Assembly: GCA_913058255.1 (NCBI GenBank)
Contig: CAJXQU010000011.1
Coordinates: 1-64,000 of the forward strand
Origin: an uncultured Pseudomonadota bacterium
GTDB lineage: Bacteria > Pseudomonadota > Gammaproteobacteria > CAJXQU01
Reading direction: 5' to 3'
DNA: 64,000 bases
The notes below the pieces were generated by a model, which saw only the letters and a program-made list of their open reading frames with translations, did no database searches and was not told the DNA's origin. A program made the translations under genes and the position numbers. Every line of letters starts with the position of its first letter. Within the stretch, counting starts at the first letter, position 1. Positions 17,660 to 28,596 of this stretch are shown one piece after another.

Positions 17660-20324
17660 TTTGGGTATTTAAGGCTGATAAAATGGTTGTTTCTAAACAC
17701 TCAAACTTGATAGGTTCTGATATCGGATTATTTTCTAAATCAGAAATGTAAAAATAATCTTCGACTCTTTCTCCAAACGTAGCGACTTTTGCATTGTGAA
17801 GTCTGACACCACAGAAGGCCATTGCTATACCGATAACGGCTAATAAGCCGGGTTGATCGTTAGTCATAACCTCAAGTATTGTTCGGTTGTTTGTATGATC
17901 TTCACTAAAACTAACTTGAGCGGGTAGGTTGAAGCTGCGCATTTGGCGTGGTTGCATTCGGTTGATCTGATTCAAGATTGGCTGTGGAGCAGATAAATAT
18001 TGTTTTAAAGATTGAACGATATGTTCAGCACGCTCACTGTCTGTGATCGGTTCATTTGTGTTTGCATCAAGGACTATGTAAGTATCAAGATTATAGCCAT
18101 TTTGAGTGGTGAAAACACGTGCATCGACAATGGTTAATCCCATCTGATCCATAGAGTAGGCCATGGCAGCAAACAGGCTATCTTTATCTAAACAGTAAAT
18201 AAAAATCTCTGTACCACCACTTCGAGTATGTTGGCGGATTTTGATAAGGGGGAGATCATCCTCGGTACTTTCGATGATCGACTCTGTTACCCAGGCTATC
18301 TCGTCTGTTGAGTGTCTGAGGAAGTAGTCATCGGTAAGGTTTTTCCAGATGTCATATAGTTTAATAATTTTGACTTTATCAGCTGCAATAGCAATTAAAA
18401 CTTGCGCTTTTACTTGTGCTACACGCTCTTCTTTTTGTAAGGGGTTTTCGACACCACGGCGGATTGCACTGAGTGTTTTTCTATAGAGATCTTTTATTAA
18501 TGAATCTTTCCAGCTATTCCAAAGGTCAGGATTTGTTCCACGTATATCTGCCACGGTTAATAGGTATAAATAATCCAAGTGTATTTTGTCGCCAATTAAT
18601 TGAGCAAACTGATTGATCACATCTGGATCTGATAAGTCTTTCTTCTGTGATGTTGACGACATTTGTAGGTGATTTTTGACTAACCAAGCAACTAAGCTGG
18701 TATCAAATTGACCGAGGCCGTGATGACTGCAAAATTCAGTTGCGTCCTTTACACCTAGTTCTGCATGATTGCCACCGCGGCCCTTTGCAATGTCATGAAA
18801 CAAGCCGGCTAAATAGAGTAGTTCTGGTTTAGAGATTTTACTGTAAATCTGAGCACACAAGGGTAGTTGCTCGATTATTTCAGGTTGAGCATAGCGACGT
18901 ATGTTTCTGACAACACGGAGTGTATGTTCGTCCACTGTGTATACATGAAAAAGATCAAATTGCATTTGTCCTGAAATCGCTTCGAATGCCGGAATGTAGG
19001 CACCTAAAACGCCGTAGCGTTGCATGCGTTGTAGCTCATGACCTAAGCGAAGAGGTTGTCGAATGATCTCCATGAAAAGGTTACGCATACGAATATCTTG
19101 TCTAAACTTTTCGTCAATTAAGTAGAGATTGTCACGTATCGCGCGAATGGTTCTCGATCTAACACCTCTTATTTCAGGATCCTGTTGAATGATTAAAAAT
19201 ATCTCTAATAGTGCATAAGGGCTTTGTTCAAAAATTTCAGGATGAATAACTTTTATGCATTTATTGCGGATTTCAAAGTGGTCATTAATAGGCGTTATTG
19301 CAGACGTTTCAGGATCCTCAAGTAGGGCTTCTTCAAAGAAGCCAAGTAACATTTCATTAAGTAGATTTAATTGAGAAATTGTTCGATAAAACAACTTCAT
19401 AAAACCTTCTACGGCTAGCTGGTTCTTTTCATCTTTAAATCCAAACTCAGTCGCAACATCTTTTTGATACTCGAAAAGGAGCCTATCTTCCCGCCGGCCG
19501 GCGAGAAGGTGGAGAATATATCGAACTCTCCACAGGAAGTTTTGTCCATCATTGAGAGTTTTAAATTCTTCTTCGGTCAAGAAATTATGTAGAACTAGCT
19601 CATGAAATCGATCTGCGCCGAAGTAGCGTTTAACGACCCAGCCGATCATCTGGATGTCACGAAGACCGCCAAGCCCTTCTTTGATGTTCGGCTCTAAATT
19701 GTAAGCGGTATCACTAAATTTCTGATGGCGAGATATTTGTTCTTGATATTTAGCTTGGAAAAAATCATGATTGGACCAAATTTGTTCTGGCCCTGTAGAA
19801 TCTTTCATATCACAGAAAATATCTGAACTTCCTGTGAGTAAACGTGCTTCCATTAGATTGGTTGCTACAGTGATGTCTTTTTCACCTTCAATAGCGCACT
19901 CTGCGAGCGTGCGGACACTGAGACCGACTTCTAAGCCAATATCCCAAAGAAAGGTGACAAAGCATGATAACTTTTCATTGATGGCATCATCCGCTTCATC
20001 TTTGATGATGATCGCTAAATCGATATCTGAACCAGGATGCAGCTCTCCGCGTCCATACCCACCCACAGCGACCAAGCTCAGATTATCTTGTTCCATCTGA
20101 TGATGTTTCCAAGCAATGATGAGTAGTTGATCGACTAACTCTGCTCGTTGATAAACGAGCTCTGTAACATGAATGCCATCTCTGAAGCGCGACTCGATAA
20201 GTTCGCGACCTTGATCTAGAGATTCTTTAAAAATGGAGATTGGGTTTGTCGTGTTTTGCAGAGCCTCTAAAAAATTTTCTGCATCAAACAGGGCTATATC
20301 AAAGCTAACGGGACTAACGTTCAA
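17610..20324 (-). CDS. glnD: Bifunctional uridylyltransferase/uridylyl-removing enzyme GlnD
   Basis: Nitrogen sensor that uridylylates PII when glutamine is low and removes UMP when glutamine is high. 904 residues. The nucleotidyltransferase domain has GGYGRGELHPGSDID (88-102) with Asp100/Asp102; a PII-UT linker region with EGLGGLRDIQ follows; the HD domain has LFHDIAKGRGGNH with His510-Asp511; two ACT domains occupy roughly 720-790 and 820-890. It overlaps map by 4 bp. All catalytic motifs of both activities are intact. Confidence 0.98.
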   Translation of the reverse strand: MNVSPVSFDIALFDAENFLEALQNTTNPISIFKESLDQGRELIESRFRDGIHVTELVYQRAELVDQLLIIAWKHHQMEQDNLSLVAVGGYGRGELHPGSDIDLAIIIKDEADDAINEKLSCFVTFLWDIGLEVGLSVRTLAECAIEGEKDITVATNLMEARLLTGSSDIFCDMKDSTGPEQIWSNHDFFQAKYQEQISRHQKFSDTAYNLEPNIKEGLGGLRDIQMIGWVVKRYFGADRFHELVLHNFLTEEEFKTLNDGQNFLWRVRYILHLLAGRREDRLLFEYQKDVATEFGFKDEKNQLAVEGFMKLFYRTISQLNLLNEMLLGFFEEALLEDPETSAITPINDHFEIRNKCIKVIHPEIFEQSPYALLEIFLIIQQDPEIRGVRSRTIRAIRDNLYLIDEKFRQDIRMRNLFMEIIRQPLRLGHELQRMQRYGVLGAYIPAFEAISGQMQFDLFHVYTVDEHTLRVVRNIRRYAQPEIIEQLPLCAQIYSKISKPELLYLAGLFHDIAKGRGGNHAELGVKDATEFCSHHGLGQFDTSLVAWLVKNHLQMSSTSQKKDLSDPDVINQFAQLIGDKIHLDYLYLLTVADIRGTNPDLWNSWKDSLIKDLYRKTLSAIRRGVENPLQKEERVAQVKAQVLIAIAADKVKIIKLYDIWKNLTDDYFLRHSTDEIAWVTESIIESTEDDLPLIKIRQHTRSGGTEIFIYCLDKDSLFAAMAYSMDQMGLTIVDARVFTTQNGYNLDTYIVLDANTNEPITDSERAEHIVQSLKQYLSAPQPILNQINRMQPRQMRSFNLPAQVSFSEDHTNNRTILEVMTNDQPGLLAVIGIAMAFCGVRLHNAKVATFGERVEDYFYISDLENNPISEPIKFECLETTILSALNTQNEQDSTNNEKNNATQN

Positions 20325-21088
20325 AATGATTCATCTGATCTTTGAGTCAATACATCACGACCTGTTTCAGTAACGAGAATAGTGTGCTCCCATTGCGCGG
20401 ACATCTTTCGATCTTTGGTCACCACGGTCCAACCATCGGGCAAAGTTGATACATGGCGTTTACCAAGGTTAACCATAGGCTCGATTGTGAATGTCATACC
20501 TGCTTCAAGGACAAGGCCTGTACCCGCTTGTCCATAATGAAGTACTTGTGGCTCCTCATGGAATACACGTCCGATGCCATGACCACAATATTCTCGAACA
20601 ATGGAACCGCGATTTTTTTCGGCATGAGTCTGGATGGCATGACCAATATCACCAAGAGTAGCGCCAGGTTTAACAAGATCAATGCCTATGAACAGACATT
20701 CACGGCTGAGCTCACAAATGCGTTTACGAGCTTGAATAGGCTTGCCGACATGAAACATTTTGCTGGTGTCGCCATGATATTCGTCTTTGATTACGGTGAT
20801 GTCGACATTGACGATATCACCATCTTTTAGTTTTCGGTCATTAGGAATACCATGACAGACAACATGATTTACCGAGGTACAGATCGATTTCGGAAAGCCT
20901 TTATAATTGAGTGGTGCTGGAATAGATTTCTGTTCGTTGACCATATAGTCATGACAGATCTGATCGATTTCGTTAGTCGTTACACCAGCTTTGATGTAAG
21001 GCTCGATCATTTCTAATACGTCAGCGGCCAATTTACCTGCCACACGCATTTTTTCGATCTCTTCAGAAGTTTTTAGGGTTATAGACAC
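20321..21088 (-). CDS. map: Methionine aminopeptidase type I
   Basis: Removes the initiator methionine from nascent proteins. 255 residues, type Ia without extension. Metal ligands are visible in context: DGDIVNVDITV and YHGDTSKMF (two Asp), GHGIGRVFHEEP (His), FTIEPM (Glu) and the final QWEHTILV (Glu). It is divergent from rpsB, as in many gammaproteobacteria, and is the first gene of the overlapping map-glnD-mutH-dusA-phytase-like operon. Confidence 0.97.
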   Translation of the reverse strand: MSITLKTSEEIEKMRVAGKLAADVLEMIEPYIKAGVTTNEIDQICHDYMVNEQKSIPAPLNYKGFPKSICTSVNHVVCHGIPNDRKLKDGDIVNVDITVIKDEYHGDTSKMFHVGKPIQARKRICELSRECLFIGIDLVKPGATLGDIGHAIQTHAEKNRGSIVREYCGHGIGRVFHEEPQVLHYGQAGTGLVLEAGMTFTIEPMVNLGKRHVSTLPDGWTVVTKDRKMSAQWEHTILVTETGRDVLTQRSDESF

Positions 21089-21221
21089 GATTTCACTGTT
21101 TTTGATTGTTGTTAGAAGTTGTGTATGTTATAAATGCTCGGCTTGATTAGCAACTAATCTTTTAGTTAGTTGTTGGTGGAGTAACTTAAACTTTATTAAT
21201 ACGAGCATATACCAAACTGAA

Positions 21222-21291
21222 CGCTGGGGTGCCCACTAGATGGGTCGGCGACAGGGTGTATGTGAAGTCTAACCCTGACAGGAGAAATCTA
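21222..21291 (+). promoter_or_regulatory. Candidate S2 leader in the rpsB 5' UTR
   Basis: Two hairpins precede the ribosome-binding site. The first is closed by CGC (21222-21224) with GCG (21248-21250) and has CCCA (21232-21235) with TGGG (21241-21244). The second is AGGGT (21253-21257) with ACCCT (21272-21276), just before AGGAG. rpsB leaders of gammaproteobacteria are known to bind S2 for feedback repression of rpsB-tsf; that these hairpins do so is inferred from position and shape. Confidence 0.5.
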
Positions 21292-22092
21292 ATGGCAGAA
21301 GTAAGCATGCGCCAAATGCTAGAAGCAGGCGTACATTTCGGGCATCAAACTCGATATTGGCATCCAAAAATGGCACCTTATATCTTCGGTGCTCGCAACA
21401 AAATTCATATTATTAACTTGGAAGAAACACTTCCACTTTTCAATGACGCACTTAACTTTATCGGTAAAGTCGCTTCTAAAAAAGGCAGCGTTCTTTTCGT
21501 AGGAACGAAACGGTCAGCTCAAGATGCAGTTAAAGAGGAAGCTATCCGTTGTGGCATGCCTTATGTCAACCGTCGCTGGTTGGGTGGAATGTTGACTAAT
21601 TACAAAACAGTTAAACAGTCTATCAACCGTCTGAAAGCGCTTGAAGAGATGCAAGAAAACGGAACGTTGGATCGTCGCTCGAAGAAAGAAAAACTTATGT
21701 TAACTCGTGAGATGTTGAAGCTAGAAAACAACATTGGCGGAATCAAAAACATGAAGGGCATCCCTGATGTTATGTTTGTTGTTGACGTAGGCCACGAAAA
21801 AATAGCCATAGCTGAAGCAAACAAGCTGGGCATTCCTGTTGTTGCTATTGTCGACACAAACTGCGCTCCTAAGGGCGTTGACTATGTGATTCCGGGTAAC
21901 GATGATGCGATCAGTGCGATCAAACTTTACATGCAAGCTGCTGCTGATTCAGTACTTGATGCTCGACAAGTGATACCAACTGCGGTTGCAGAAACTAAAG
22001 GTGAGTATGTGGAAGTGGCTGAGACTGAACCTGAACCTGAACCTGAGGTTAGTAAACCAGTATCAACTGATGAAGCAGGTAAAACTGAATAA
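21292..22092 (+). CDS. rpsB: 30S ribosomal protein S2
   Basis: 266 residues from the ATG at 21292, with GACAGGAG upstream. An in-frame start at 21229 exists but would translate the leader hairpins and add 21 residues absent from S2. Signatures: [24 protein letters not shown] at the N-terminus, [11 protein letters not shown], and the P-D-V-M-F-V-VD segment. The C-terminus has an acidic repeat EPEPEPE tail. Assembles late on the small-subunit head with S1. Followed by tsf in the universal rpsB-tsf pair. Confidence 0.98.
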   Translation: MAEVSMRQMLEAGVHFGHQTRYWHPKMAPYIFGARNKIHIINLEETLPLFNDALNFIGKVASKKGSVLFVGTKRSAQDAVKEEAIRCGMPYVNRRWLGGMLTNYKTVKQSINRLKALEEMQENGTLDRRSKKEKLMLTREMLKLENNIGGIKNMKGIPDVMFVVDVGHEKIAIAEANKLGIPVVAIVDTNCAPKGVDYVIPGNDDAISAIKLYMQAAADSVLDARQVIPTAVAETKGEYVEVAETEPEPEPEVSKPVSTDEAGKTE

Positions 22093-22151
22093 ATCATCAA
22101 TCGAATTGGTTTTTATAGAACGAATATTAGATTTAGAAAGAGGTAATCAAT

Positions 22152-23042
22152 ATGCAGATCACTGCTGCTATGGTTAAAGTACTACGCGAGCGCACTGGCG
22201 CTGGCATGATGGAATGTAAGAAAGCACTATCTGAATGCGATGGTAATCTTGAGAATGCTATCGAGATGATGCGTAAAGCAGGTACTGCCAAGGCGGCTAA
22301 AAAGGCGGGTAATGTTGCTGCCGAAGGTAAAGTTCAGATCATAGTCTCTGCTTGTGGTAAAAAAGCCGTTATTGTTGAAGTTAATTCACAAACGGATTTT
22401 GCTGTTAAATCAGAAGATTTTACGGGTTTTGCTGAAAAAGTTGCGAAATGTGCACTGACTAATAATCCAACTGATGTTGATGCACTGAATGCGTTACCTA
22501 TTGAAGAAGGTGCAGATACTGTCTCCATTACTCGTGACAATCTAGTTGCGAAAATTGGTGAAAACATCAATGTAAGACGTTTTGATGTGCTGTCTGCGAC
22601 AGGTATTTTGGGCGCCTATTCACATGGAGCACGTATTGGTGCAGTTGTTGAACTTGATGGCGGCGACGAAACGTTAGCGAAAGATATTGCTATGCATATC
22701 GCTGCTGCTCGACCAGCCTGTATTAATGAAGATCAAGTGTCACCAGAGTTGTTGGAAAAGGAGAAGGATATCTTCATGGCACAAGCTGCTGAAAGTGGCA
22801 AGCCACCGGAAATCATTGAAAAAATGATCTCAGGTCGAATGAAGAAGTTTGTTGGTGAGATTACGCTAACAGGCCAACCTTTCGTTAAAGATCCTGATCA
22901 AACAGTTGGTAAGCTTTTATCTGCGGCAAATGCTTCTGTTAAATCTTTCACTTGTTATGAAGTTGGTGAAGGTATTGAAAAAGTTGAAGAAAATTTTGCT
23001 GCAGAAGTTGAAGCGCAAGCAAAAGCCGCACAAAAATCTTAA
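22152..23042 (+). CDS. tsf: Elongation factor Ts
   Basis: Guanine nucleotide exchange factor for EF-Tu. 296 residues. N-terminal UBA-like domain with [16 protein letters not shown], the conserved TDF motif in SQTDFAV which disrupts the Mg site of EF-Tu, and the C-terminal VGEGIEK module. Starts 59 bp after rpsB behind a GAAAGAGG ribosome-binding site. Confidence 0.98.
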   Translation: MQITAAMVKVLRERTGAGMMECKKALSECDGNLENAIEMMRKAGTAKAAKKAGNVAAEGKVQIIVSACGKKAVIVEVNSQTDFAVKSEDFTGFAEKVAKCALTNNPTDVDALNALPIEEGADTVSITRDNLVAKIGENINVRRFDVLSATGILGAYSHGARIGAVVELDGGDETLAKDIAMHIAAARPACINEDQVSPELLEKEKDIFMAQAAESGKPPEIIEKMISGRMKKFVGEITLTGQPFVKDPDQTVGKLLSAANASVKSFTCYEVGEGIEKVEENFAAEVEAQAKAAQKS

Positions 23043-23082
23043 ATTAGTAAAGTAAGATATTTAATCAGAGAGGATATAGCAT

Positions 23083-23805
23083 TTGAGTAGTTCTTCAGAA
23101 AATAACAGTCGTCGAGTTTTAATTAAATTAAGTGGCGAAGCCCTAATGGGCGAAGATGATTTCGGGATTAATCCTGAGGTTATGCAAAATGTTGCTGAAG
23201 AAATCAAATCTTTGATTGATGCGGATGTTCAAGTCGCCATCGTTATCGGTGGCGGCAATATTTTTCGTGGCGCTGGGCTGGCCGCGAGCGGTATGAATCG
23301 CGTTAGTGGTGATCAAATGGGTATGTTGGCAACAGTCATCAATGCTTTAGCCATCCAAGACAAGCTTGAGCAACACGGAATGTTTGCGAGAGTGATGTCG
23401 GCAGTAAAAATATATGAAATCTGTGAAGACTATATCTGCCGTCGGGCTATTCGCCATCTTGAAAAAGGTCGGGTGGTTATTTTTGCAGCAGGTACCGGAA
23501 ACCCCTTTTTTACGACAGACTCTGCAGCGAGTCTTAGAGCGATCGAAATAAAAGCGGACTTGATGATCAAGGCAACTAAAGTTGACGGTGTTTACACATC
23601 TGATCCTGCAAAAAATGCTGATGCTGTTCGTTATGATCAATTAAAATACGACGAAGTCTTAGAGAAAAAGCTAGCTGTTATGGATGCGACGGCAGTTGTA
23701 CTTTGTCGTGATAATAATATGCCATTACGTGTATTGGATATGACCGAAAGAGGCTCAATATTACGTGCGGCATTAGGTGGCAATGAAGGTACACTTGTCT
23801 CTTAA
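23083..23805 (+). CDS. pyrH: Uridylate kinase PyrH
   Basis: Phosphorylates UMP to UDP; hexameric amino-acid-kinase-family enzyme. 240 residues. Starts with TTG at 23083, preceded by GAGAGGAT; no ATG is available before the conserved [12 protein letters not shown]. Other signatures: [22 protein letters not shown] and the uridine site region [12 protein letters not shown]. Expected after tsf and before frr. Confidence 0.97.
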   Translation: MSSSSENNSRRVLIKLSGEALMGEDDFGINPEVMQNVAEEIKSLIDADVQVAIVIGGGNIFRGAGLAASGMNRVSGDQMGMLATVINALAIQDKLEQHGMFARVMSAVKIYEICEDYICRRAIRHLEKGRVVIFAAGTGNPFFTTDSAASLRAIEIKADLMIKATKVDGVYTSDPAKNADAVRYDQLKYDEVLEKKLAVMDATAVVLCRDNNMPLRVLDMTERGSILRAALGGNEGTLVS

Positions 23806-23858
23806 GGAATAGCTGAACAACAAATATAAGAGATATTAGTTCGTACGAGGGGAACACA

Positions 23859-24416
23859 ATGATTGAAGAAATTATAAAAGATGCGGACTCCCGCATGAAC
23901 AAAAGTATCGAATCACTAAGGTTAGATCTTGCAAAGATAAGAACGGGCAGGGCACATCCTTCACTACTTGATCATGTTACGGTTGACTATTACGGCTCTC
24001 AGGTTCCCTTGAGTCAAGTTGCCAACATTAATATACAAGATTCTCGAACGCTAAGTTTGACGCCTTGGGAAAAGCCAATGGTTTCAGAAATCGAAAAAGC
24101 GATTATGAACTCCGATCTCGGCTTAAACCCAAATACAGCTGGTGAGGTGATCAGAATTCCGTTACCCCCATTGACTGAAGAGCGCCGTAAAGATCTGATC
24201 AAGGTAGTTCGCGCTGAAGGTGAACAATGTAAGGTTGCACTAAGAAATATTCGTCGTGATGGGAATAGCTCGTTCAAAGATTTATTAAAAGAAAAAGAAA
24301 TATCCGAAGACGATGAACGTAAAGGCCAAGATCGTGTTCAGAAAGTTACCGATGCGCATGTCAAAGCCATAGATGAACTGCTTGTTGAGAAAGAAAAAGA
24401 GTTAATGGAAATATAG
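23859..24416 (+). CDS. frr: Ribosome recycling factor
   Basis: Splits post-termination ribosomes with EF-G. 185 residues, the standard length. Long three-helix bundle with [13 protein letters not shown] near 31-43, the hinge/beta domain containing PWEKPM and [14 protein letters not shown], and a charged C-terminal helix. Begins at ATG 23859 behind GAGGGGA. Confidence 0.98.
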   Translation: MIEEIIKDADSRMNKSIESLRLDLAKIRTGRAHPSLLDHVTVDYYGSQVPLSQVANINIQDSRTLSLTPWEKPMVSEIEKAIMNSDLGLNPNTAGEVIRIPLPPLTEERRKDLIKVVRAEGEQCKVALRNIRRDGNSSFKDLLKEKEISEDDERKGQDRVQKVTDAHVKAIDELLVEKEKELMEI

Positions 24417-24455
24417 TCTGAAGCTTAACTAATTTAACTTATTAAGAAGACTACT

Positions 24456-25181
24456 ATGACAGATTCTACACCACGACACATCGCCATCATCATGGATGGT
24501 AATGGTCGTTGGGCAAAAGGCCGAAAACTACCACGTATTGCAGGACATCGAATGGGGGTCGACTCTGTAAGGAAAATAGTTCGCGCCTGTGGTAAAAACA
24601 AGGTCGAAGTACTCACCTTGTTTGCTTTTAGCAGTGAAAATTGGCGTCGTCCTAAACGTGAAGTTACTCTCTTGATGGAGCTTTTTATTCGGGCATTGCA
24701 GCAAGAAGTAAAGAGTCTTAACAAGAATAATGTGCGATTGCGGGTTATTGGTGATCTGGCTGCACTACCACCTAAGCTACAGGAACTGATCGCCTCTTCA
24801 GAAGAAGCTACTAAAGATAACACTGGCCTAACACTTGTCATAGCTTCCAATTATGGAGGCCGTTGGGATATAACACAGGCTACTAAACAGGTGGCCCAGA
24901 AGGTTTTAAATGGTGAGTTCCAACCGGAAGACATTACGGAAGAAATTATTCAGCAACATACTTGTATATCGGATCTTCCCGAGCCCGACCTCTTTATCCG
25001 TACTGGAGGCGAAAAACGTATTAGTAATTATCTGTTATGGCAACTTGCTTATACGGAACTGTTTTTTACCGAAAAACTTTGGCCAGATTTTGATGAAGCT
25101 GATTTTTCTGAGGCTTTGGGATCTTTTGCTGGACGACAGCGACGCTTTGGTAAAACAGGTGAGCAGGTAGAAAATGCTTAA
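24456..25181 (+). CDS. uppS: Undecaprenyl pyrophosphate synthase (cis-prenyltransferase)
   Basis: Condenses eight isopentenyl units onto farnesyl diphosphate to make the lipid carrier for peptidoglycan and O antigen. 241 residues. Catalytic Asp in IIMDGNGRWAKGR (about 11-23), FSSENWRRP, and the IPP-binding RTGGEKRISNYLLWQ with Arg/Ser residues. Its 3' end overlaps cdsA by 8 bp. Confidence 0.97.
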   Translation: MTDSTPRHIAIIMDGNGRWAKGRKLPRIAGHRMGVDSVRKIVRACGKNKVEVLTLFAFSSENWRRPKREVTLLMELFIRALQQEVKSLNKNNVRLRVIGDLAALPPKLQELIASSEEATKDNTGLTLVIASNYGGRWDITQATKQVAQKVLNGEFQPEDITEEIIQQHTCISDLPEPDLFIRTGGEKRISNYLLWQLAYTELFFTEKLWPDFDEADFSEALGSFAGRQRRFGKTGEQVENA

Positions 25182-26001
25182 ACAAAGAGTTCTTACTGCT
25201 CTTATTCTTGCTCCATTAGTTTTGGCAGCTATCTATTTTTTACCTTCACCAATCGTTGCGATAATTCTAGGTTTGATCATTCTGATAGGTGCTTGGGAGT
25301 GGGCTGGCCTGTCGGGTTTTGAAGCTGCTCGCAGTAAGGCCATGTATGTTGGCATCACAGGAATACTTATCGTTGCGAGTTATCCGCTAATATTGAAAGC
25401 AACAATGGGACATGTTCTTATTGTGGCTTGTCTATGGTGGTTGCTTGCTTTGATTGTCATCATCTCAGCACAAGTTAAAGGGACTTTGCCACGACAAAAC
25501 CGATGGCTGTTTTTAAATTTAGGCTATTTGATCTTAATACCTGCATGGATGGCTATTGTCTTTCTTCATTCACATACAAAGCTAGGCCCAACATGGGTCT
25601 TGTTTCTCTTTGCTTTGATTTGGACGGCTGATATTGGCGCATACTTTGCCGGTCGTGCCATAGGTAAACATAAACTAGCCGATAAAATTAGCCCGGGGAA
25701 AAGTTGGGAAGGTGTATTTGGTGGACTAATTGCAGTCTTAGTTCTAGCGATGCTGTTATTACCAGTATTAACAGGTAAAGAAGAAGTTTCCACGAGTATG
25801 ATCTTACTTTGCCTAGGCACCGTTTTAATGTCTGTTTTAGGTGACTTGACGGAAAGCGTTGTTAAACGTATATCAGGTAAGAAAGATAGCGGGACTATTC
25901 TACCTGGCCATGGCGGTGTCATGGATCGTATTGATAGCCTTACTGCTGCTGCACCTGTGTTTGTTGCTGGCCTGACTCTGCTGGGTTATGTTTCTTTATG
26001 A
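25174..26001 (+). CDS. cdsA: Phosphatidate cytidylyltransferase CdsA
   Basis: Makes CDP-diacylglycerol for all phospholipids in the inner membrane. 275 residues with about eight hydrophobic segments. The family signature is intact near the C-terminus: [20 protein letters not shown]...DRIDS, plus [12 protein letters not shown] in the preceding loop. Overlaps uppS by 8 bp and dxr by 4 bp. Confidence 0.97.
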   Translation: MLKQRVLTALILAPLVLAAIYFLPSPIVAIILGLIILIGAWEWAGLSGFEAARSKAMYVGITGILIVASYPLILKATMGHVLIVACLWWLLALIVIISAQVKGTLPRQNRWLFLNLGYLILIPAWMAIVFLHSHTKLGPTWVLFLFALIWTADIGAYFAGRAIGKHKLADKISPGKSWEGVFGGLIAVLVLAMLLLPVLTGKEEVSTSMILLCLGTVLMSVLGDLTESVVKRISGKKDSGTILPGHGGVMDRIDSLTAAAPVFVAGLTLLGYVSL

Positions 26002-27188
26002 TCGGGGTTACGATACTAGGCTCGACGGGTACGATAGGTGTTAATACACTTGATGTTATTGCCAAGCATAAACAGGCGTTTTATGTTACGGCTCTCACGG
26101 CTAATCGTAATGTTGAAGGTTTGTTTGATCAGTGTTTACAATGGAAACCTACTTTTGCCGTTATGGCAGATGAAGATGCTGCGACGCGATTAGCTGAAAA
26201 AATCAAGCGTGCGGGAATAGAAACAGAAGTGCTAGCGGGTATTTCAGGCCTAGAGCATGTTTCAGAAATGCCCAGTGTTGATTATGTTATGGCAGCAATT
26301 GTTGGTGCAGCAGGTTTGCTTCCAACCTTGGCAGCGGCAAAAGCCGGAAAACGGGTAATGCTTGCAAATAAAGAGGCTCTGGTTATGTCTGGCCAGCTTT
26401 TTATGGATGCCGTAAAAAATAACAATGCTGAACTCTTACCGATTGATAGTGAGCATAATGCTATTTTCCAAAGTATGCCTGAATGTTATTTAGGACAAGG
26501 GCTACCTGGTTTATCATCAGCTGGTATCAATAAAATTTTACTTACCGCTTCCGGCGGTCCCTTTCGTGGAATGCCTGTGGCTGATCTAGAACATGTGACA
26601 CCTGAACAAGCTGTTGCTCATCCAAATTGGGTGATGGGGCGTAAAATCTCTGTAGATTCGGCAACGATGATGAATAAGGGCCTTGAAGTCATTGAAGCCT
26701 GCTGGTTATTTAACACAAAGCCTAATCAAATTGATGTCGTCATTCATCCTGAAAGTGTTATTCATTCTATGGTTCAGTACAATGACGGTTCTGTGCTCGC
26801 GCAACTAGGTAACCCCGATATGCGTACACCGATTGCATATGCTCTTGGCTGGCCAGAAAGGATTAACTCTGGTGTTGCTGATCTCGATTTGTTTGATATT
26901 GCACAGCTTAACTTTGAACGTCCCGACCTAACTAGGTACCCATGTTTACGTTTAGCGAATGAAGTGATGGAAGCTGGTGGAACTAAAACAACGATTTTGA
27001 ATGCGGCAAATGAAGTCGCTGTTGAATCATTTTTATCCGGGGATTTGAAATTTTCTGATATTCCTGTTGTCATAGATCAAACACTAACAGGTATCATAGG
27101 GAAACCTGCAGACTCAATTAGCACAATACTTGAAGCGGACTTTGAATCTCGCGAGTTTGCAATGACATCTATAAACAAATTGAACTGA
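25998..27188 (+). CDS. dxr: 1-deoxy-D-xylulose 5-phosphate reductoisomerase
   Basis: Commits DXP to the MEP isoprenoid pathway that feeds UppS. 396 residues. NADPH-binding LGSTGTIG at 7-14, the metal site [12 protein letters not shown] (Asp and Glu ligands), the substrate loop SGGPFRGMP, and the second metal residue in [14 protein letters not shown]. Overlaps cdsA by 4 bp; rseP starts 1 bp after its stop. Confidence 0.97.
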   Translation: MIGVTILGSTGTIGVNTLDVIAKHKQAFYVTALTANRNVEGLFDQCLQWKPTFAVMADEDAATRLAEKIKRAGIETEVLAGISGLEHVSEMPSVDYVMAAIVGAAGLLPTLAAAKAGKRVMLANKEALVMSGQLFMDAVKNNNAELLPIDSEHNAIFQSMPECYLGQGLPGLSSAGINKILLTASGGPFRGMPVADLEHVTPEQAVAHPNWVMGRKISVDSATMMNKGLEVIEACWLFNTKPNQIDVVIHPESVIHSMVQYNDGSVLAQLGNPDMRTPIAYALGWPERINSGVADLDLFDIAQLNFERPDLTRYPCLRLANEVMEAGGTKTTILNAANEVAVESFLSGDLKFSDIPVVIDQTLTGIIGKPADSISTILEADFESREFAMTSINKLN

Positions 27189-27189
27189 T

Positions 27190-28551
27190 ATGGACATATT
27201 GCAAAACATCTTATTTTTTATTGTAGCTATCGCTATATTGGTTACTATTCATGAATTTGGTCACTACTGGGTCGCAAAACAGTTAGGGATTAAGATTCTA
27301 AAGTTTTCAGTTGGTTTTGGTAAGCCTCTCTGGTCGACACGTTTAGGCTCAGACGATACTGAATTTGCTATTGGTGCGATTCCTCTCGGCGGCTATGTAA
27401 AAATGCTTGATGAACGAGAAGGACCCGTTCCTATGGATCTTCGTGATAGAGCCTTTAATAATAAACCTGTTTTACATCGTATTGCCGTCGTTGCGGCGGG
27501 GCCTATTTTTAACTTTCTATTTGCTATCGTTGCTTACTGGCTTATGTTCGTTCTTGGTGTGACTGGAGTGAAGCCTCTGATAGGTGAAGTTAAACAAGAC
27601 ACTCCGGCTTATACTGCTGGCATTGAGCAGGGACATGAAATCTTAGCTGTTGATGGCGAACGGACTCCGACATGGTCTGCCTTCGTGCAAAAATGCATCA
27701 ATAAAATTGTTGATGAAGAACCTTTGACTGTTTTAGTGAAAGATTCTGTTGGTGCAGAACAGACATTAAAAATGGACTTATCTTCTATTCAGGTAGATGA
27801 CTTGTCTAAAGGTAACCTTCTAGAACAACTTGGTTTTAGTCCTAAACGATTTCCGTTACCAGCGGTTATTGAAAAGGTTTTGCCCGATAGCCCCGCTGAA
27901 AAAGCAGGTCTTATGCCAAAAGATAAAATCTTATCAGCTGATGGTCAGTTAATAGTGAATTGGACGGAGTGGGTCTCCTATGTTCAAAAGCGTCCGAATC
28001 AAACGATTGAAACAGAAGTATTTCGAGATGAAAACAAGATCACATTACAATTAGTTCCTGCACCAACAAAGCAAGGGGAAAAAACAATCGGCAGAATAGG
28101 TGCTATTGCTAAAGCTAAGCCATTAGATAAGAGTTATCTCGGAAAAGAACAATTTAGCCCTATAAATGCACTCCAACAAGGTGTTAAAAAGACATGGGAG
28201 ATGTCTACACTTACTCTGAAGCTAATGGGTAAAATGATCATGGGTGAAGCTTCTGTTAAAAACTTAAGTGGTCCAATCAGTATTGCCCAATATGCAGGAC
28301 AGTCGGCCAATATGGGCTTAACGGCATTTTTGTCATTTTTAGCCATTGTTAGTGTCAGTTTAGGAGTCTTGAATTTATTACCCATACCTATTCTTGATGG
28401 CGGACATTTACTGTATTACCTTGTTGAGTTGATCATCGGTAAACCTGTCTCTGAGTCAGTACAATTAGTGGGACAAAATATTGGTGTTCTTTTACTAGTC
28501 GCAATGATGAGCATAGCCTTTTATAATGACATCATGCGACTCTTCTCTTGA
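27190..28551 (+). CDS. rseP: Site-2 zinc protease RseP
   Basis: Intramembrane protease that cleaves RseA to release sigma E and clears signal peptides. 453 residues. HEFGH at 21-25 in the first membrane segment, two PDZ domains (about 125-200 and 205-290), and the third zinc ligand in PIPILDGGHLLYYL near the C-terminus. Placed between dxr and bamA, the usual sigma E-linked position. Confidence 0.97.
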   Translation: MDILQNILFFIVAIAILVTIHEFGHYWVAKQLGIKILKFSVGFGKPLWSTRLGSDDTEFAIGAIPLGGYVKMLDEREGPVPMDLRDRAFNNKPVLHRIAVVAAGPIFNFLFAIVAYWLMFVLGVTGVKPLIGEVKQDTPAYTAGIEQGHEILAVDGERTPTWSAFVQKCINKIVDEEPLTVLVKDSVGAEQTLKMDLSSIQVDDLSKGNLLEQLGFSPKRFPLPAVIEKVLPDSPAEKAGLMPKDKILSADGQLIVNWTEWVSYVQKRPNQTIETEVFRDENKITLQLVPAPTKQGEKTIGRIGAIAKAKPLDKSYLGKEQFSPINALQQGVKKTWEMSTLTLKLMGKMIMGEASVKNLSGPISIAQYAGQSANMGLTAFLSFLAIVSVSLGVLNLLPIPILDGGHLLYYLVELIIGKPVSESVQLVGQNIGVLLLVAMMSIAFYNDIMRLFS

Positions 28552-28596
28552 ACATTGTCAAAGCAGAGCTCTTTCATTTAAATAGCCTATAAAATA

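Noticed and set aside
21151-21172. Hairpin CAACTAA/TTAGTTG as terminator
   Set aside because: It lies between divergent genes map and rpsB and has no T-run; probably a chance or promoter-region palindrome.
21229-21291. N-terminal extension of ribosomal protein S2
   Set aside because: These codons cover the leader hairpins; S2 proteins start at MAEVSMRQ-like sequences and a good AGGAG precedes 21292.
24434-24850. 138-codon antisense frame over uppS
   Set aside because: Shadow of a conserved gene, no independent evidence.
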